Positions 9,174 to 17,745 are shown, counted from the first letter of the stretch. The stretch is DNA of 64,000 nt from an uncultured Collinsella sp. (GCA_900541235.1 UQIW01000002.1:62001-126000), one strand, 5' to 3'. Program-made: numbers and translations. The notes: generated by a model from the letters alone, not told the origin.

Positions 9174-9547
9174 CCCAGGGTCGCTCCCTGGGCCTTAGCC
9201 AACTTCTCGCCGAAGACCTCGAGGATCTTGACCATCGTCTGGAGCGGCTCGGACTTGAAGCGCTCGACGGCATCGGTGCCGCCCTTGCCGTCCTCGATGA
9301 GCGTGCAAAGGTGCTCGAAGGCATCGTCATCGGTGCCGTTCTGGATTGCGGACACCTCGGCATAGCTCGGGCACATGGGCAGGCGGTAGACGTTGCCGGC
9401 GGACGTGCGGACGAACAGCGTGTTGTCGCCGATGACGTACTTGACCTCATTTGCGCTGGCGATGCGCTCGAACTCGGCCTGCTCCTTCTCCTCGGTCCAG
9501 TTCTCGAAATCCTCGACGGTCGGCTCGAACTCTTTCTCTTCAGCCAT
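9167..9547 (-). CDS. Tail assembly chaperone (gpG-like)
   Basis: A 126-residue acidic protein (AEEKEFEPTVEDFENWTEEK) between the major tail protein and the tape measure. The position, size and overlap with a second frame are those of the lambda gpG class of tail assembly chaperones. It ends ATLGE-TAG; the final codons CTG GGG GAA TAG contain the proposed slip site. The transcript reaches it past a strong terminator at 9614-9646, which probably lowers its level relative to the major tail protein. Confidence 0.8.
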   Translation of the reverse strand: MAEEKEFEPTVEDFENWTEEKEQAEFERIASANEVKYVIGDNTLFVRTSAGNVYRLPMCPSYAEVSAIQNGTDDDAFEHLCTLIEDGKGGTDAVERFKSEPLQTMVKILEVFGEKLAKAQGATLGE

Positions 9548-9613
9548 CTAGACTTTCCCTTCTCTCGAATGGCCTCTTACGACATGGACATTGTTCGGCT
9601 GGGGTCCCCCGAT

Positions 9614-9646
9614 AAAAAAAGGGCACCGCGCCGAAGCGCGATGCCC
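9614..9646 (-). terminator. Rho-independent terminator after major tail protein
   Basis: On the minus strand, a GC-rich stem with TTCG tetraloop (GGGCAtCGCGC-TTCG-GCGCGgTGCCC) is followed directly by seven T. It lies 29 bp after the major tail protein gene and before the chaperone gene. It probably lets the abundant tube protein be made in excess, with readthrough supplying downstream genes. Confidence 0.9.
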
Positions 9647-9674
9647 AACAAGAGAAGGGAAAGCTGTGTTTCGC

Positions 9675-10301
9675 TTAGGAATTCTTGCCGGCGGCGGCAG
9701 AAGAAGCGGTCGCCGTGACATCGGCGGGAGTGCAGTGGGCCTCGATGTAGGCCTTGCCCTCGTACAGATCGTCGCGCACCCACTTGACGGTGACGGCGCG
9801 ACCGAGGACGGACCCGCGCTCGGCCTGACCCGGCTCATTGGCGGTCACCTGGATGACGCCGGCGCGGCGGTCGACGTTACCGTTCTTGTAGGTGATCTCC
9901 TCGTAGGCCATCCACTTGGTGTCGGGCGTGAAGGTGTCCACGGCGATGACGCCGTCGGCATCGGGCTTCTCGCCGAAGCAGAACTCTCGTGCGAGGTCGG
10001 TGTCCTCGGCGATGGTGAAAGCCGTGGAGATAGTGGTCTCGCCGTTGAGCGTGTAGCCCTGCTGCCAGAACTCGATGGCATCACCGGACTCGATGGAATC
10101 CTGGGGAGCGCCGTCGTTAGTGAGAAGGCCAAGGCAGGAGGTGCCGCGAGCGTAAACCTCGGGCAGCTTCGGCGTGGCATTCTTCTTGCCGATCATAGTG
10201 CGCGTGATGACGTTCTTGTCGGAGTACGGGACGATGCAGATCGCACCGGTTATGGGCACACCTACGTTTGCGAGGTCGTTACCCTGCTTGTCTTTAGCCA
10301 T
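9675..10301 (-). CDS. Major tail (tube) protein
   Basis: A 208-residue protein in the position of the tail tube subunit: after the tail terminator-like gene and before the frameshifted chaperones. It starts AKDKQGNDLANVGVPITGAI and contains the beta-rich tube-type pattern with GETTISTAFTIAEDTDLA. The C-terminus is Ala/Ser-rich and likely flexible. A terminator follows closely, consistent with a highly expressed structural gene. The call rests on synteny and general features more than on a diagnostic motif. Confidence 0.75.
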   Translation of the reverse strand: MAKDKQGNDLANVGVPITGAICIVPYSDKNVITRTMIGKKNATPKLPEVYARGTSCLGLLTNDGAPQDSIESGDAIEFWQQGYTLNGETTISTAFTIAEDTDLAREFCFGEKPDADGVIAVDTFTPDTKWMAYEEITYKNGNVDRRAGVIQVTANEPGQAERGSVLGRAVTVKWVRDDLYEGKAYIEAHCTPADVTATASSAAAGKNS

Positions 10302-10333
10302 TGCAGGCTCCTTTCCAGGGCAAAGCCCTAACC

Positions 10334-10747
10334 TTAATCCTCAATTGCACCGACGACCGAATACTCGACCGTCATGTAGCACTTGCTCGAATCGTGCTGG
10401 TCCGTCACTCGGTACGGGCCGTTGCATCCGTCATCGATGACCGCCGCGATGGGAGACCCCTTCTCGTAGGCGATAGCCGGCGATGTGAGCGCGGCGAAGG
10501 CACGTCTGGCAAGCTCACCAGCCTGTAGTGTGCTCTGGCGGTTCCCCGCATAGATGGAGATGCCGACCGAGCGGTCGAAGGTGGTGAGACCGGTCTTCTG
10601 GCCCCCATCGTCGCGCACCACGCAATAGGGCGTGCCGCCGCCGAAGTCTGACGGCTCGCGGTTGTCGACCTCGATTTTCGTGCCGAGGACGGCGCGGAGA
10701 TACCCGCAGATGAACATCTCCAGATCGGGGGGAACCACCGTCTGCAT
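10334..10747 (-). CDS. Tail terminator/tail completion protein
   Basis: A 137-residue protein just upstream of the major tail protein. Features such as EMFICGYLRAVLGTKIEVDNR near the N-terminus and VGISIYAGNRQSTLQAGELA in the middle fit the alpha/beta minor tail terminator (gpU-like) that caps the tube and docks to the head. It begins one base after the stop of the HK97 gp10-like gene, so translation is probably coupled. Synteny is the main support. Confidence 0.6.
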   Translation of the reverse strand: MQTVVPPDLEMFICGYLRAVLGTKIEVDNREPSDFGGGTPYCVVRDDGGQKTGLTTFDRSVGISIYAGNRQSTLQAGELARRAFAALTSPAIAYEKGSPIAAVIDDGCNGPYRVTDQHDSSKCYMTVEYSVVGAIED

Positions 10748-11035
10748 CTACTTCACCGCTTTCAGGGCTCGGGCGAGATAGCCGCCCTTGGATTCGAGCA
10801 AAATCGTCTTCCAGTCGTGACCGACCACGCGATAGCTGTTTCGGTGCGCCGACTTGTGGACCTCGATGCGGAACCCATCGCGGTACGCACCCGTATCCAT
10901 GGGCGCGGTCGCTCGGATGTTGGCGAGCGCCTGCTGCGCCTTCGATAGGCACATGTTCTCGACACCCGCGCTGTGGAGGATGTCATCGAAGAACTTGTCG
11001 TTGAACTTGACTTTCGTCTGGCCTGCGGCAGGCAT
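10748..11035 (-). CDS. HK97 gp10-like head-tail joining protein
   Basis: A 95-residue neck protein. The segment ANIRATAPMDTGAYRDGFRI matches the HK97-gp10 signature (A-x-x-P-x-D-T-G-x-y-r-x-S/G), which lies in the middle of these minor tail/neck proteins. The ATG shares its first base region with the stop of the preceding gene (11035), giving tight coupling. Role: tail-to-head connection before tail terminator docking. Confidence 0.75.
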   Translation of the reverse strand: MPAAGQTKVKFNDKFFDDILHSAGVENMCLSKAQQALANIRATAPMDTGAYRDGFRIEVHKSAHRNSYRVVGHDWKTILLESKGGYLARALKAVK

Positions 11036-11397
11036 CAGCCCTCCACCTCCTGAAGTCCGACCTCGAGGGTCGGTTGCCAGCCTGTGAACGGGTTGGCATC
11101 GACGGACGGGACGACATCCACCGTGTAGACGTGCGAGCCGTCCTCGATGCGGTCGCCGCGCCTGATGTCGACCGTGGGGTCAGCCACCGTGAGCGTAACG
11201 GCGGTTACCGCCTGCTCGCGTGCGCCGTCAGGCGTCATGACCGAGGATGCCGTGGCGATGAAGCCGTTGAATGCGAGCTCATCGACCTCGCCGTCCCAAT
11301 CCCGCACGGTACGAGCAGGGTTGTACGGGTCTTCCACGAGGGGTGCGCGGAGGCGCTTGAGCGGTCGACCGAAGTTACCGAAATCAGAGCCGCTCAT
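11035..11397 (-). CDS. Head closure/head-tail adaptor protein
   Basis: A 120-residue beta-rich protein in the head-tail connector set. It lies between the connector (gp6-like) and the gp10-like gene, the usual place of the stopper or head-closure protein. The C-terminal half (VADPTVDIRRGDRIEDGSHV, then YTVDVVP) has the 'D-x-I-x-x-G-D-x-I' pattern common in these SPP1 gp16/HK97 gp7-like adaptors. Start and previous stop overlap as ATGA. Confidence 0.65.
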   Translation of the reverse strand: MSGSDFGNFGRPLKRLRAPLVEDPYNPARTVRDWDGEVDELAFNGFIATASSVMTPDGAREQAVTAVTLTVADPTVDIRRGDRIEDGSHVYTVDVVPSVDANPFTGWQPTLEVGLQEVEG

Positions 11398-11924
11398 GGG
11401 AGCCTCGCAATCCTGTACCTGTCCAGAATCTCGCGCTCGTCCTGCATGAGCTGGACGGAGGTCGCGCCGGAACCGCTGAATGCGTAGCTCACCGAAGCGC
11501 CGTTGACGCTTTGGGAGCGCACGGTGCCTGCGGGTGCGCTCGCCGCTCGGCGGGAGACCTGCAGCGCGACCGCGATGAGGTCTGGCACGTCATCCGGGTT
11601 GAATCCGGCAGTGACGGTGTACTCGATAGCGCTCAGGCACGGCCCCACGGGCGCGGCGAGCTCGACAAGGCCCGCCGTGTTCCACTGGGCACCGCCCAGA
11701 AGGTCGGTACCGTCGGTCAGCGCGAGCTTCGTGACCTCGGTCACGTTGAGCGCGGGGATGCGGATGATCTTGCCGCCAGCGGAGCCGACCTTGCCGGACA
11801 GCTCCATCGACGGCGCGATATGCCACCCGCAGTAGCCGCGGATGGCGCTCACGGCGGCGGCGTTGAACATGGGGGCATCGAGCCCGCTGTAGTCGGTATG
11901 GTCACCGAGGAAAGATTCGGTCAT
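11394..11924 (-). CDS. Head-tail connector (gp6-like)
   Basis: A 176-residue protein following the major capsid gene. The opening TESFLGDHTDYSGLDAPMF and the helix 'AAVSAIRGYCGWHIAPS' match the family of small helical connectors that sit under the portal, as in HK97 gp6. The ATG at 11924 follows GGAAGGGGG; an upstream TTG is less likely. The C-terminus ends near DEREILDRYRIARLP, a common ending for these adaptors, and overlaps the next start by 4 bases. Confidence 0.65.
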   Translation of the reverse strand: MTESFLGDHTDYSGLDAPMFNAAAVSAIRGYCGWHIAPSMELSGKVGSAGGKIIRIPALNVTEVTKLALTDGTDLLGGAQWNTAGLVELAAPVGPCLSAIEYTVTAGFNPDDVPDLIAVALQVSRRAASAPAGTVRSQSVNGASVSYAFSGSGATSVQLMQDEREILDRYRIARLP

Positions 11925-11953
11925 GATGCCCCCTTCCAATCAGTCAGCAGAGG

Positions 11954-13279
11954 CTATTTCGTAGCCTTGGCGGTCTTGGCAGTCTTGGCGGTCTCGGTAT
12001 CGGCCACGGGCTCGTCGGACTGGACCGCGATGCCGGAATCATCGGACTGCGCGACGACCTTGGGCTCGTCCGTGGACACCTTGACGAAGGCGTACGGGTA
12101 CTTGACCTGCAGCGTGCAGCGCTCCTTCAGGCGGAAGGCGGTGATGCCGGAGCCGAAGTTCTCCTTATGGGAGTCGCTGGTCTTCAGCGTGCGCGCGCCG
12201 CGGGAGAGGACCTTGCCGGTCTTGAAGGCACCGACCACGCAGTTGCCCTTCGCCTGGGTCGGGGTGACCACGGTCGGCAGGCCCCACGGGGTCTGCTGGA
12301 TGACGAGGGTGCCGGTGCCGTTATAGGGCGGCAGGAAGAAGCCGCCGCCGTAGTACTGGCCGTTCTTGTCGCGCTTCAGGCGCAGGGTCTTGTAGTCCTC
12401 GGGGTTGATGACAAGGCCGTCAGCCGTGCGGTTGACGTTCTTCTTGATCATCGTGACTGCCGTGAAGATACGGTCCTCGAGCGGCTCGGTGCTGGTGTTG
12501 TCGATAACAGAGTCGGCCGGGATTCGAGCGACGAGGCCCTTGATGTTGTCGCTGGTGCCGTCGCCGTTCCAGATCTTGTCCTCCTTGACCAGGTCGAACT
12601 CGTAGTCGTTGTGGTCGTTGATCTCAGACACCACGTAAGGCAGGTCGTCGATCATGTCGTCGGTGATCTCCCACAGGTCCGTGATGGTGTGGAGGGAATC
12701 GTTCTCCCAGGTGGGGTCGGGGAAGTGGGTGTGTGCGGCGGCTGCGCCCTCGGCGGTCTCGCCGGGCTTGCCCTCGAGCTTGCCGTAGACCGGGTACTTC
12801 AGCACCTGACCGCCCATGGTGCCCTTGCCGAACAGGTTGACGATGAGCAGGTCCTGACGCGGAGCGAACACGGGGGTGTCGAGCTCGGTGAGGTACGGGG
12901 CGTTGTCGCCAGAGGGGCCACCGGTGACATTCACGTCGGTGCTGGCCTTGACGTTGAACTCGGAGGTCTCGAAGTTGATGGTCTTGGCCTGGGCGACGTC
13001 GAGGCCCTTGGCCTTCAGCTCGTTGGCGAAATGCTCGCCGATGCTCTTGGCGGTCACGGCGTTCTCCTCCTTCTTCTGCTCGGGGTTCTTGCCCTCGGCA
13101 GCGTTGTCGAGGATCTCGGCACCGTCCTTGAGCAGGGCGGCACGCTCCTCGAGCTTCTTGGCCTCGGCAACGTGCTGCTTCAGCTGCTCGAACTCCTCAT
13201 CGGTAAGGTTCTCCTCGCCCTTGGCGAGGATGTCCTGTGCCGCCTTCTTCTCGGCGGCGATACGCTCCTTAATGCGCAT
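11954..13279 (-). CDS. HK97-family major capsid protein
   Basis: A 441-residue capsid subunit with an N-terminal delta/scaffold-like domain. Residues 1-95 are charged coiled coil (RIKERIAAEKKAAQDILAKG), expected to be removed by the prohead protease. From about residue 100 the HK97 fold follows, with LPYVVSEINDHNDYEFDLV as spine/E-loop type sequence and the P-domain/A-domain region with GLVINPEDYKTLRLKRDKNGQ. The C-terminal 40 residues are Asp/Thr/Lys-rich and low complexity. AGGAGG precedes the ATG. It lies directly after the protease gene. Confidence 0.93.
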   Translation of the reverse strand: MRIKERIAAEKKAAQDILAKGEENLTDEEFEQLKQHVAEAKKLEERAALLKDGAEILDNAAEGKNPEQKKEENAVTAKSIGEHFANELKAKGLDVAQAKTINFETSEFNVKASTDVNVTGGPSGDNAPYLTELDTPVFAPRQDLLIVNLFGKGTMGGQVLKYPVYGKLEGKPGETAEGAAAAHTHFPDPTWENDSLHTITDLWEITDDMIDDLPYVVSEINDHNDYEFDLVKEDKIWNGDGTSDNIKGLVARIPADSVIDNTSTEPLEDRIFTAVTMIKKNVNRTADGLVINPEDYKTLRLKRDKNGQYYGGGFFLPPYNGTGTLVIQQTPWGLPTVVTPTQAKGNCVVGAFKTGKVLSRGARTLKTSDSHKENFGSGITAFRLKERCTLQVKYPYAFVKVSTDEPKVVAQSDDSGIAVQSDEPVADTETAKTAKTAKATK

Positions 13280-13289
13280 GTTTGTCCTC

Positions 13290-13982
13290 CTAATCGGTGA
13301 CTGCTCCGCCGAGGTATTCGGCGATATCTGCTATCTCAGACTTGCGCTCGGCAAGTGCATGAGCCTTCTCGTCGGTCTCCTCGGACTCATCCTCATCGGA
13401 ATCGTCATCGGAGGCGACATTCTTGAGCACGTCCTGCAGGCAGTCGATGGCCTGCTGGATAAGGGACTCGTTGTCCTTGGAGATGGCGCGACCGCTCTTG
13501 ACGTCGGTGACCTCGGCCTGCTGGTTGCAGGCGATGGGCACCACGGAGACCTCGAAGAGCTTGACCTTCTCGATGCGGCGGTGAGACCACTGGTCGCCCT
13601 CGTCCTTGACCCAAGCGGTCTTCTGGGCGAGGAAGCCGACCGACATCTGGTGCACGAGGCCGCGCTTGAGCAGGCCGTACGCCTTCTTGCCCTCATTCGT
13701 GTCGAGGTCGAACTTGAACTTGACGTTCAGGCCCTTGTCATCCTCGCAGGCGGAAAGGGACTCGCCGATGCAGTTCAGCGGGGAATCGTAGTTGTGGCCC
13801 CAGTAGAGCGGGATTCCCGCGCCGCCATCGGGGTAGTCGGCTGAAAGCGTCTCGGCGTACGCGCCCTTGGTGATCTCGTCGTCGATAAGGTCGCGCTCCC
13901 ACGTGGAGGCGTAGCCCTCGAACACGCCCTCCTCCTCGGGGACGGCCTTGACCTCGAAATTGAGGAAATCGAGCTTGCTCAT
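13290..13982 (-). CDS. Prohead protease, HK97 family
   Basis: A 230-residue maturation serine protease (herpesvirus assemblin-like fold). Expected catalytic residues are visible: His63 in YWGHN and Ser114 in HQMSVGF, with His111 close by. The fold signature VFEGYASTWERDLIDDEI occurs near residue 20. The C-terminal 50 residues are very acidic (SDDDSDEDESEETDE), as in self-cleaved tails. It acts inside the prohead on the capsid delta domain encoded next to it. Confidence 0.93.
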   Translation of the reverse strand: MSKLDFLNFEVKAVPEEEGVFEGYASTWERDLIDDEITKGAYAETLSADYPDGGAGIPLYWGHNYDSPLNCIGESLSACEDDKGLNVKFKFDLDTNEGKKAYGLLKRGLVHQMSVGFLAQKTAWVKDEGDQWSHRRIEKVKLFEVSVVPIACNQQAEVTDVKSGRAISKDNESLIQQAIDCLQDVLKNVASDDDSDEDESEETDEKAHALAERKSEIADIAEYLGGAVTD

Positions 13983-13986
13983 CTTG

Positions 13987-15312
13987 TTACCTCCCGTTCG
14001 GGCTCGCGCCCGTCTGGGCGTTCTGGGTATTGCCGCCGTCCTGCGGGGACGGCTGACCGCCTTGGGTGACGTTGAGCGGGACGATCACCTCGTCGCCGTC
14101 ATCCTTGGCGGGAAGGTTGAGCTTGCGTCGGCCCTCGTTCAGGGACATGAACGGACGACCGGTCGCCGTGCTCAACGCCTTGTATTGTTCGCTGGGGGTA
14201 CCCCGCAGCTGCGCGTCCATGTTCGCGAGGATGAAGACGTCCTCCTCGCCGACCGCCTTGGGGATGACCTGATTCAGCTGCTGTTCGAGCTGGACGACGT
14301 ATGGGGACAGCTCGACATTCCAAAGCTGGTCCTTGTAGGCCTCCACGCTCGACTTGTTGCCCGTGCGGATGCCGACGTTCTCGGGCGAGATGTGGTATGC
14401 GTTGCACACCGCGATGCCGATCCGGTCGCGTGCATCGAGGTCGGCCATGTCGACCGGCTTGAAGGCGTCGACCGTGACGATATCCATACCGTCCTCGAGC
14501 AGGGGCCAGCCGCCGTCCTTGCCGCCGCCCTTGCGGTAGGCGCGCATACCCTGGATGAAGTCGTTCCGCGCCTGCTCGCTCGCCCACTCCATGCCTGCGG
14601 GCCGCTTGATGTAGGCGGGGATTCGACCGCCGTTCTGGGCGATGAAGCGGCGGTAGCTCGCCAGCTCGCGCGCCTCCGTGAGCAGCGGCCCCAAGGCGCC
14701 GGACATGGGCTTGGGGTTGCCGACCGCGCCGGGGTAGCCGAGCGACAGCAGGACGTTCTTGTTCGGCAGCTCGTAGTTGACCTGACCGTTGGGTAGCGTG
14801 ATCTGGACGCCAGTCGGCTCCGCGAGCGCGTTGTACCGCACGGAGTACGTGCCGTACGGGATGCGGCGCAGGCGGTAGTCGTAGTCCTCGTCCATCGTGA
14901 GCAGCATCAGCCACTGGTCGTTGAGCATCATGTCGACCACCAGCGAGTGGATGAGGCGGTATCGCGTCTCGTTCGCGACGTAGCTCGGGTCCGCGATGAG
15001 CTTGCCGATTTCGGAGTTCGGGGCCTCCTCGCGGTCGCCGTTGGGCTTCGCGCGGTAGGCGTGGAACGGGAGCGCCGCGATCTTGCTCGCCACGAAATCG
15101 ACCACCATGCGGACGCTGTACTCGGCGGCCCACAGGTCGCGGCGGTCGTAATCGCCGAATGCGATGTCCTCGAGCAAGCCGGGGGGAATCATCGGCGCGT
15201 ACGGAACAGCGTGCTGCGCGGTGGCCTCGGGCTGCTTGGCGGCATTCTCGGCAGCGCCGGATTTGCCCGTGAAGCCATCGTAGGCCGCCCTGATGCGGTC
15301 GGAAAAGCGCAT
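13987..15312 (-). CDS. Portal protein, HK97 family
   Basis: This 441-residue protein probably forms the dodecameric DNA gate at the capsid vertex. Family signatures include ISPENVGIRTGNKSSVEAYK (the clip/stem region) and the helix with QLWNVELSPYVVQLEQQLNQ. N-terminal wing sequence contains SVRMVVDFVASKIAALPFHA. The C-terminal 30 residues are Gly/Asn/Gln-rich. AGGAG precedes the ATG. It lies between terL and the protease in standard HK97 order. Confidence 0.93.
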   Translation of the reverse strand: MRFSDRIRAAYDGFTGKSGAAENAAKQPEATAQHAVPYAPMIPPGLLEDIAFGDYDRRDLWAAEYSVRMVVDFVASKIAALPFHAYRAKPNGDREEAPNSEIGKLIADPSYVANETRYRLIHSLVVDMMLNDQWLMLLTMDEDYDYRLRRIPYGTYSVRYNALAEPTGVQITLPNGQVNYELPNKNVLLSLGYPGAVGNPKPMSGALGPLLTEARELASYRRFIAQNGGRIPAYIKRPAGMEWASEQARNDFIQGMRAYRKGGGKDGGWPLLEDGMDIVTVDAFKPVDMADLDARDRIGIAVCNAYHISPENVGIRTGNKSSVEAYKDQLWNVELSPYVVQLEQQLNQVIPKAVGEEDVFILANMDAQLRGTPSEQYKALSTATGRPFMSLNEGRRKLNLPAKDDGDEVIVPLNVTQGGQPSPQDGGNTQNAQTGASPNGR

Positions 15313-15322
15313 GTGTCAGCTC

Positions 15323-16906
15323 CTAGATAATCGTCAGCGGATAGGGCGAAGGCTTGGCCTTGGGCTTGGGTCGCTCGCAGTTGCGCAGCGCCCAGAGCGC
15401 CTCGCTCGCGGCGACAACCGCCGAGATCTGCCCCTGCGATGCCCTGCGCGTCCAGACATCGACCTCGCCGAGCTTTCGCGTGACAGCACACTTGAGCTGC
15501 TGCGTGAGGACCGGCTGGTCGGTGTGGCGGATGGTCCCGTCGAGCACCGCATCCTTGAAGCTGCCCGCTACGGAGCCGAGCTTGCTGCCCTCGATGGCAT
15601 GGACCGTCCATCCTTCTTCCTCAAGCATGTCGCGGAAGTCCCCCGCAGGGCATCCCTTCGACTGCAGGGCGACCTCGTCGATGCCCCATGCCTCCTGCAC
15701 GGACTTGAGGTATTTCGACACCCACAGGTTGCCGTCTCGGCGAGCGATAACCTCGACATGATCAAGGCCGTCGCCCCTCGCGCCGGCAACCGCGATGTAG
15801 GTTGTCTTGCGGTCCTCGCTGGTGTCGACGGCGAGCACGACGCGCTCGTCCTCGGGGATTCGGCTGTCGTTGTCGGTGAGCGACTCCCACGTCTCGACGT
15901 CGACGTAGGGGTCCACGTCAGCCGTGACCCACTGGCACAGGACCTCGGTGCGGAAGGACGCCTCGGTCATGCCGTCAATGTCGGACTTTAGGGACTTGAG
16001 CGTCATGCCGCCGTAGCCGCACGATGGGTTCGCCTGCAGGAGGTCCTCGTCGCTGTCGAGCTCGCAGCCGTCACGGCCCGACCACTCGAAGATGCCGATG
16101 GCGTTGTCGTGCTTGTCGGCCCACTCGAACGGGTCCATCCCGCGCTTCTCGACAAGCTTCTCCCAGCTTGCGACCACCTTGAGGGCCGATTTGCGCTGGG
16201 CGGCGAGAACGACCGACTTCGCATCGCCGGCGTTGGAGATTCCCCAGAGCTGACCGCTCCAAAAGGATTTCGTGGTCTGCGATGTGGCGTTCCAAGCCAC
16301 CCAGTTCTCCTGCTCGCGCAGCTCGTCCATGAGGACGCGGGCGGCGGGCTTGCCGCGGGCGTTCTTGGCGGCGCGGATCTCGTAGTGCGCCAGCGATGCC
16401 GCCTGGATGTACTCCTTGCCGTTGGTGTCCGAGACCTTGTTGGTCGCGTCCTGCAGATCGGCTATCGCGACTTCCGATTCCGCCTCGCTCGGCGGCTCGG
16501 GGTTGCACCAAAGGCGCACCTGCGACCAGGGCTCGCGTGCGATGTCGAGGTTCTGGGCGGTTCCGACGATCTTGAACTTCACGGGCGGCACGCGCTCGGG
16601 GTGGCGCTGGGAATCGACGAACAGCCACCAGCTGGAAAGCACGCTGGCGAGCATCGTCTTGCCGTTCTGTCGGGCGACGAGGACGATGACCTTCTTGAAG
16701 CGGTAGCTGCCGTCCTCGTTCAGCTCGAGCGCATGGATGAGAAGCCACTTCTGCCACGGTCGCAGCTCCACGTGGAGCACCTCGCGGGCGTAGTCGATGA
16801 CCTCGAAGCCGAGCGAGGTCTCGGGCGTGAGCTCGCGCAAGGGCTTGGTCCAGATTCGCGGCTCGGCGTAGCCCTTCTCTTCCGCTTTGACGTGGAGCGC
16901 ACCCAT
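15323..16906 (-). CDS. terL: Terminase large subunit
   Basis: A 527-residue DNA-packaging motor. The ATPase domain shows a Walker A (VARQNGKT, residues 77-84) and Walker B (VLMDE, 191-195). The C-terminal nuclease domain begins with the acidic motif VVLAVDTSED (Asp361). Length is typical for Terminase_1/HK97-type TerL. Its ATG overlaps the terS stop (TGATG), so both are translated together. It cuts concatemers and pumps DNA through the portal encoded downstream. Confidence 0.95.
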   Translation of the reverse strand: MGALHVKAEEKGYAEPRIWTKPLRELTPETSLGFEVIDYAREVLHVELRPWQKWLLIHALELNEDGSYRFKKVIVLVARQNGKTMLASVLSSWWLFVDSQRHPERVPPVKFKIVGTAQNLDIAREPWSQVRLWCNPEPPSEAESEVAIADLQDATNKVSDTNGKEYIQAASLAHYEIRAAKNARGKPAARVLMDELREQENWVAWNATSQTTKSFWSGQLWGISNAGDAKSVVLAAQRKSALKVVASWEKLVEKRGMDPFEWADKHDNAIGIFEWSGRDGCELDSDEDLLQANPSCGYGGMTLKSLKSDIDGMTEASFRTEVLCQWVTADVDPYVDVETWESLTDNDSRIPEDERVVLAVDTSEDRKTTYIAVAGARGDGLDHVEVIARRDGNLWVSKYLKSVQEAWGIDEVALQSKGCPAGDFRDMLEEEGWTVHAIEGSKLGSVAGSFKDAVLDGTIRHTDQPVLTQQLKCAVTRKLGEVDVWTRRASQGQISAVVAASEALWALRNCERPKPKAKPSPYPLTII

Positions 16907-17244
16907 CAGCCGTTCACGACCTTGAATCCGGACGTGAATGCCGCAAGCGAGCTCGACTTCTTCTTCTGCGGCTCGGCCTTGATGGGCTTGTCGCAGCTCG
17001 GGTTGAGCTTCAGCGCGTCCAGGACTTTCAGGTACTGGCTCACGGTGGTCGTGTCGGGCTTGTCGGCGGCGTTTATCCAGTCGTGTTGCTCAAGCTTATC
17101 GAGTTTTTGCGCTAAAGACCGCCCCAGACGGACTGTAGCCACGAATTTCGGGGCGATATTGCCGTACTGGTCTCTCAACCAGTCGGCGTGCAAAACGGCA
17201 TCTTCAAACGTCTCTGAGAAGCCCTTAAGTTCATCCAACTTCAT
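16906..17244 (-). CDS. terS: Terminase small subunit
   Basis: A 112-residue probable DNA-recognition subunit, immediately upstream of and overlapping terL. The segment TTTVSQYLKVLDALKLNPSC resembles the oligomerisation region of P27-type small terminases (helix followed by L-N-P). The C-terminal tail is Lys/Ser-rich, ending SGFKVVNG. GAGGTG precedes the ATG. The 170-bp region just upstream holds inverted repeats that could be the site it recognises. Confidence 0.75.
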   Translation of the reverse strand: MKLDELKGFSETFEDAVLHADWLRDQYGNIAPKFVATVRLGRSLAQKLDKLEQHDWINAADKPDTTTVSQYLKVLDALKLNPSCDKPIKAEPQKKKSSSLAAFTSGFKVVNG

Positions 17245-17414
17245 CCAAAATCACCTCGTCCGCCGGCTTTTCAGGGGCATCTTCCCCGAAAATCAATCAA
17301 AAACACCCTCTACCTGCGGTTATTCCAAATCGGAATATCGGGGAGAGAGGAAGAAGGCACACGCGGATGGTAGTCCGCTAAACCCGCAGGTAGATCGCTT
17401 ACCGCCCCTCCCCC
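17245..17414. other. Candidate cos/packaging region with inverted repeats
   Basis: This 170-bp non-coding gap lies between the HNH gene and terS, the usual place of cos in HK97-like phages. It contains TCTACCTGCGG at 17309-17319 and its inverse CCGCAGGTAGA at 17385-17395. Another short palindrome (CCaaATCGGAATATCGG, 17325-17341) lies between. On the minus strand the second arm is followed by GGGTGTTTTTG, so a terminator role is an alternative. The cos assignment is inference from position. Confidence 0.4.
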
Positions 17415-17726
17415 TCAGTCCGCTGTCCACTTGCGGCTCAGCACTCCCAGGCTCACGGGCGGCTCGCCGTTGCCTCGTCTCGAGTTGCACGCGAAGTGCG
17501 CGGGCTCGAAGTTCGCCGGGTCTTCCTGCAGGTCGGGCCGCTTGCTCACCGGCACGCGGTGGTCCAGCGTCAGCGAGTCGGCGGTCGTGCCGGGGTCTGC
17601 CGAGTAGTCGATGGGCTGTCCGCACAGCCAGCACACCGGGCGCTCGGCCTGGCACTTGGCGAAGAACTCCGCCTTGAGCCTGTGGAACCTGCGCGTCTGC
17701 ACGCGGCCTGCGCTGTTTCCTCCCAT
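17415..17726 (-). CDS. HNH endonuclease (terminase-associated)
   Basis: A 103-residue HNH nuclease. It shows a zinc-binding pair CWLCG (near residue 32), the catalytic LDHRVPVSKRPDL core (residues 55-68) and the final FEPAHFACNSRRGN with the last Cys and Asn. The location one step upstream of terS matches HK97 gp74-type HNH proteins, which bind and stimulate terminase at cos cleavage. GGACAGGA precedes the ATG. Confidence 0.88.
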   Translation of the reverse strand: MGGNSAGRVQTRRFHRLKAEFFAKCQAERPVCWLCGQPIDYSADPGTTADSLTLDHRVPVSKRPDLQEDPANFEPAHFACNSRRGNGEPPVSLGVLSRKWTAD

Positions 17727-17745
17727 TGATCCTGTCCCTTCTCTC

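Noticed and set aside
9106..9450. Third-frame ORF over the chaperone gene
   Set aside because: It is the +1 frame of the same region; Arg/Ser/Pro-rich shadow, and the -1 frame continues to a sensible tail protein.
12167..13300. 377-residue plus-strand frame opposite the capsid gene
   Set aside because: Val/Gly/Leu-rich shadow of the capsid coding frame; no RBS or domain.
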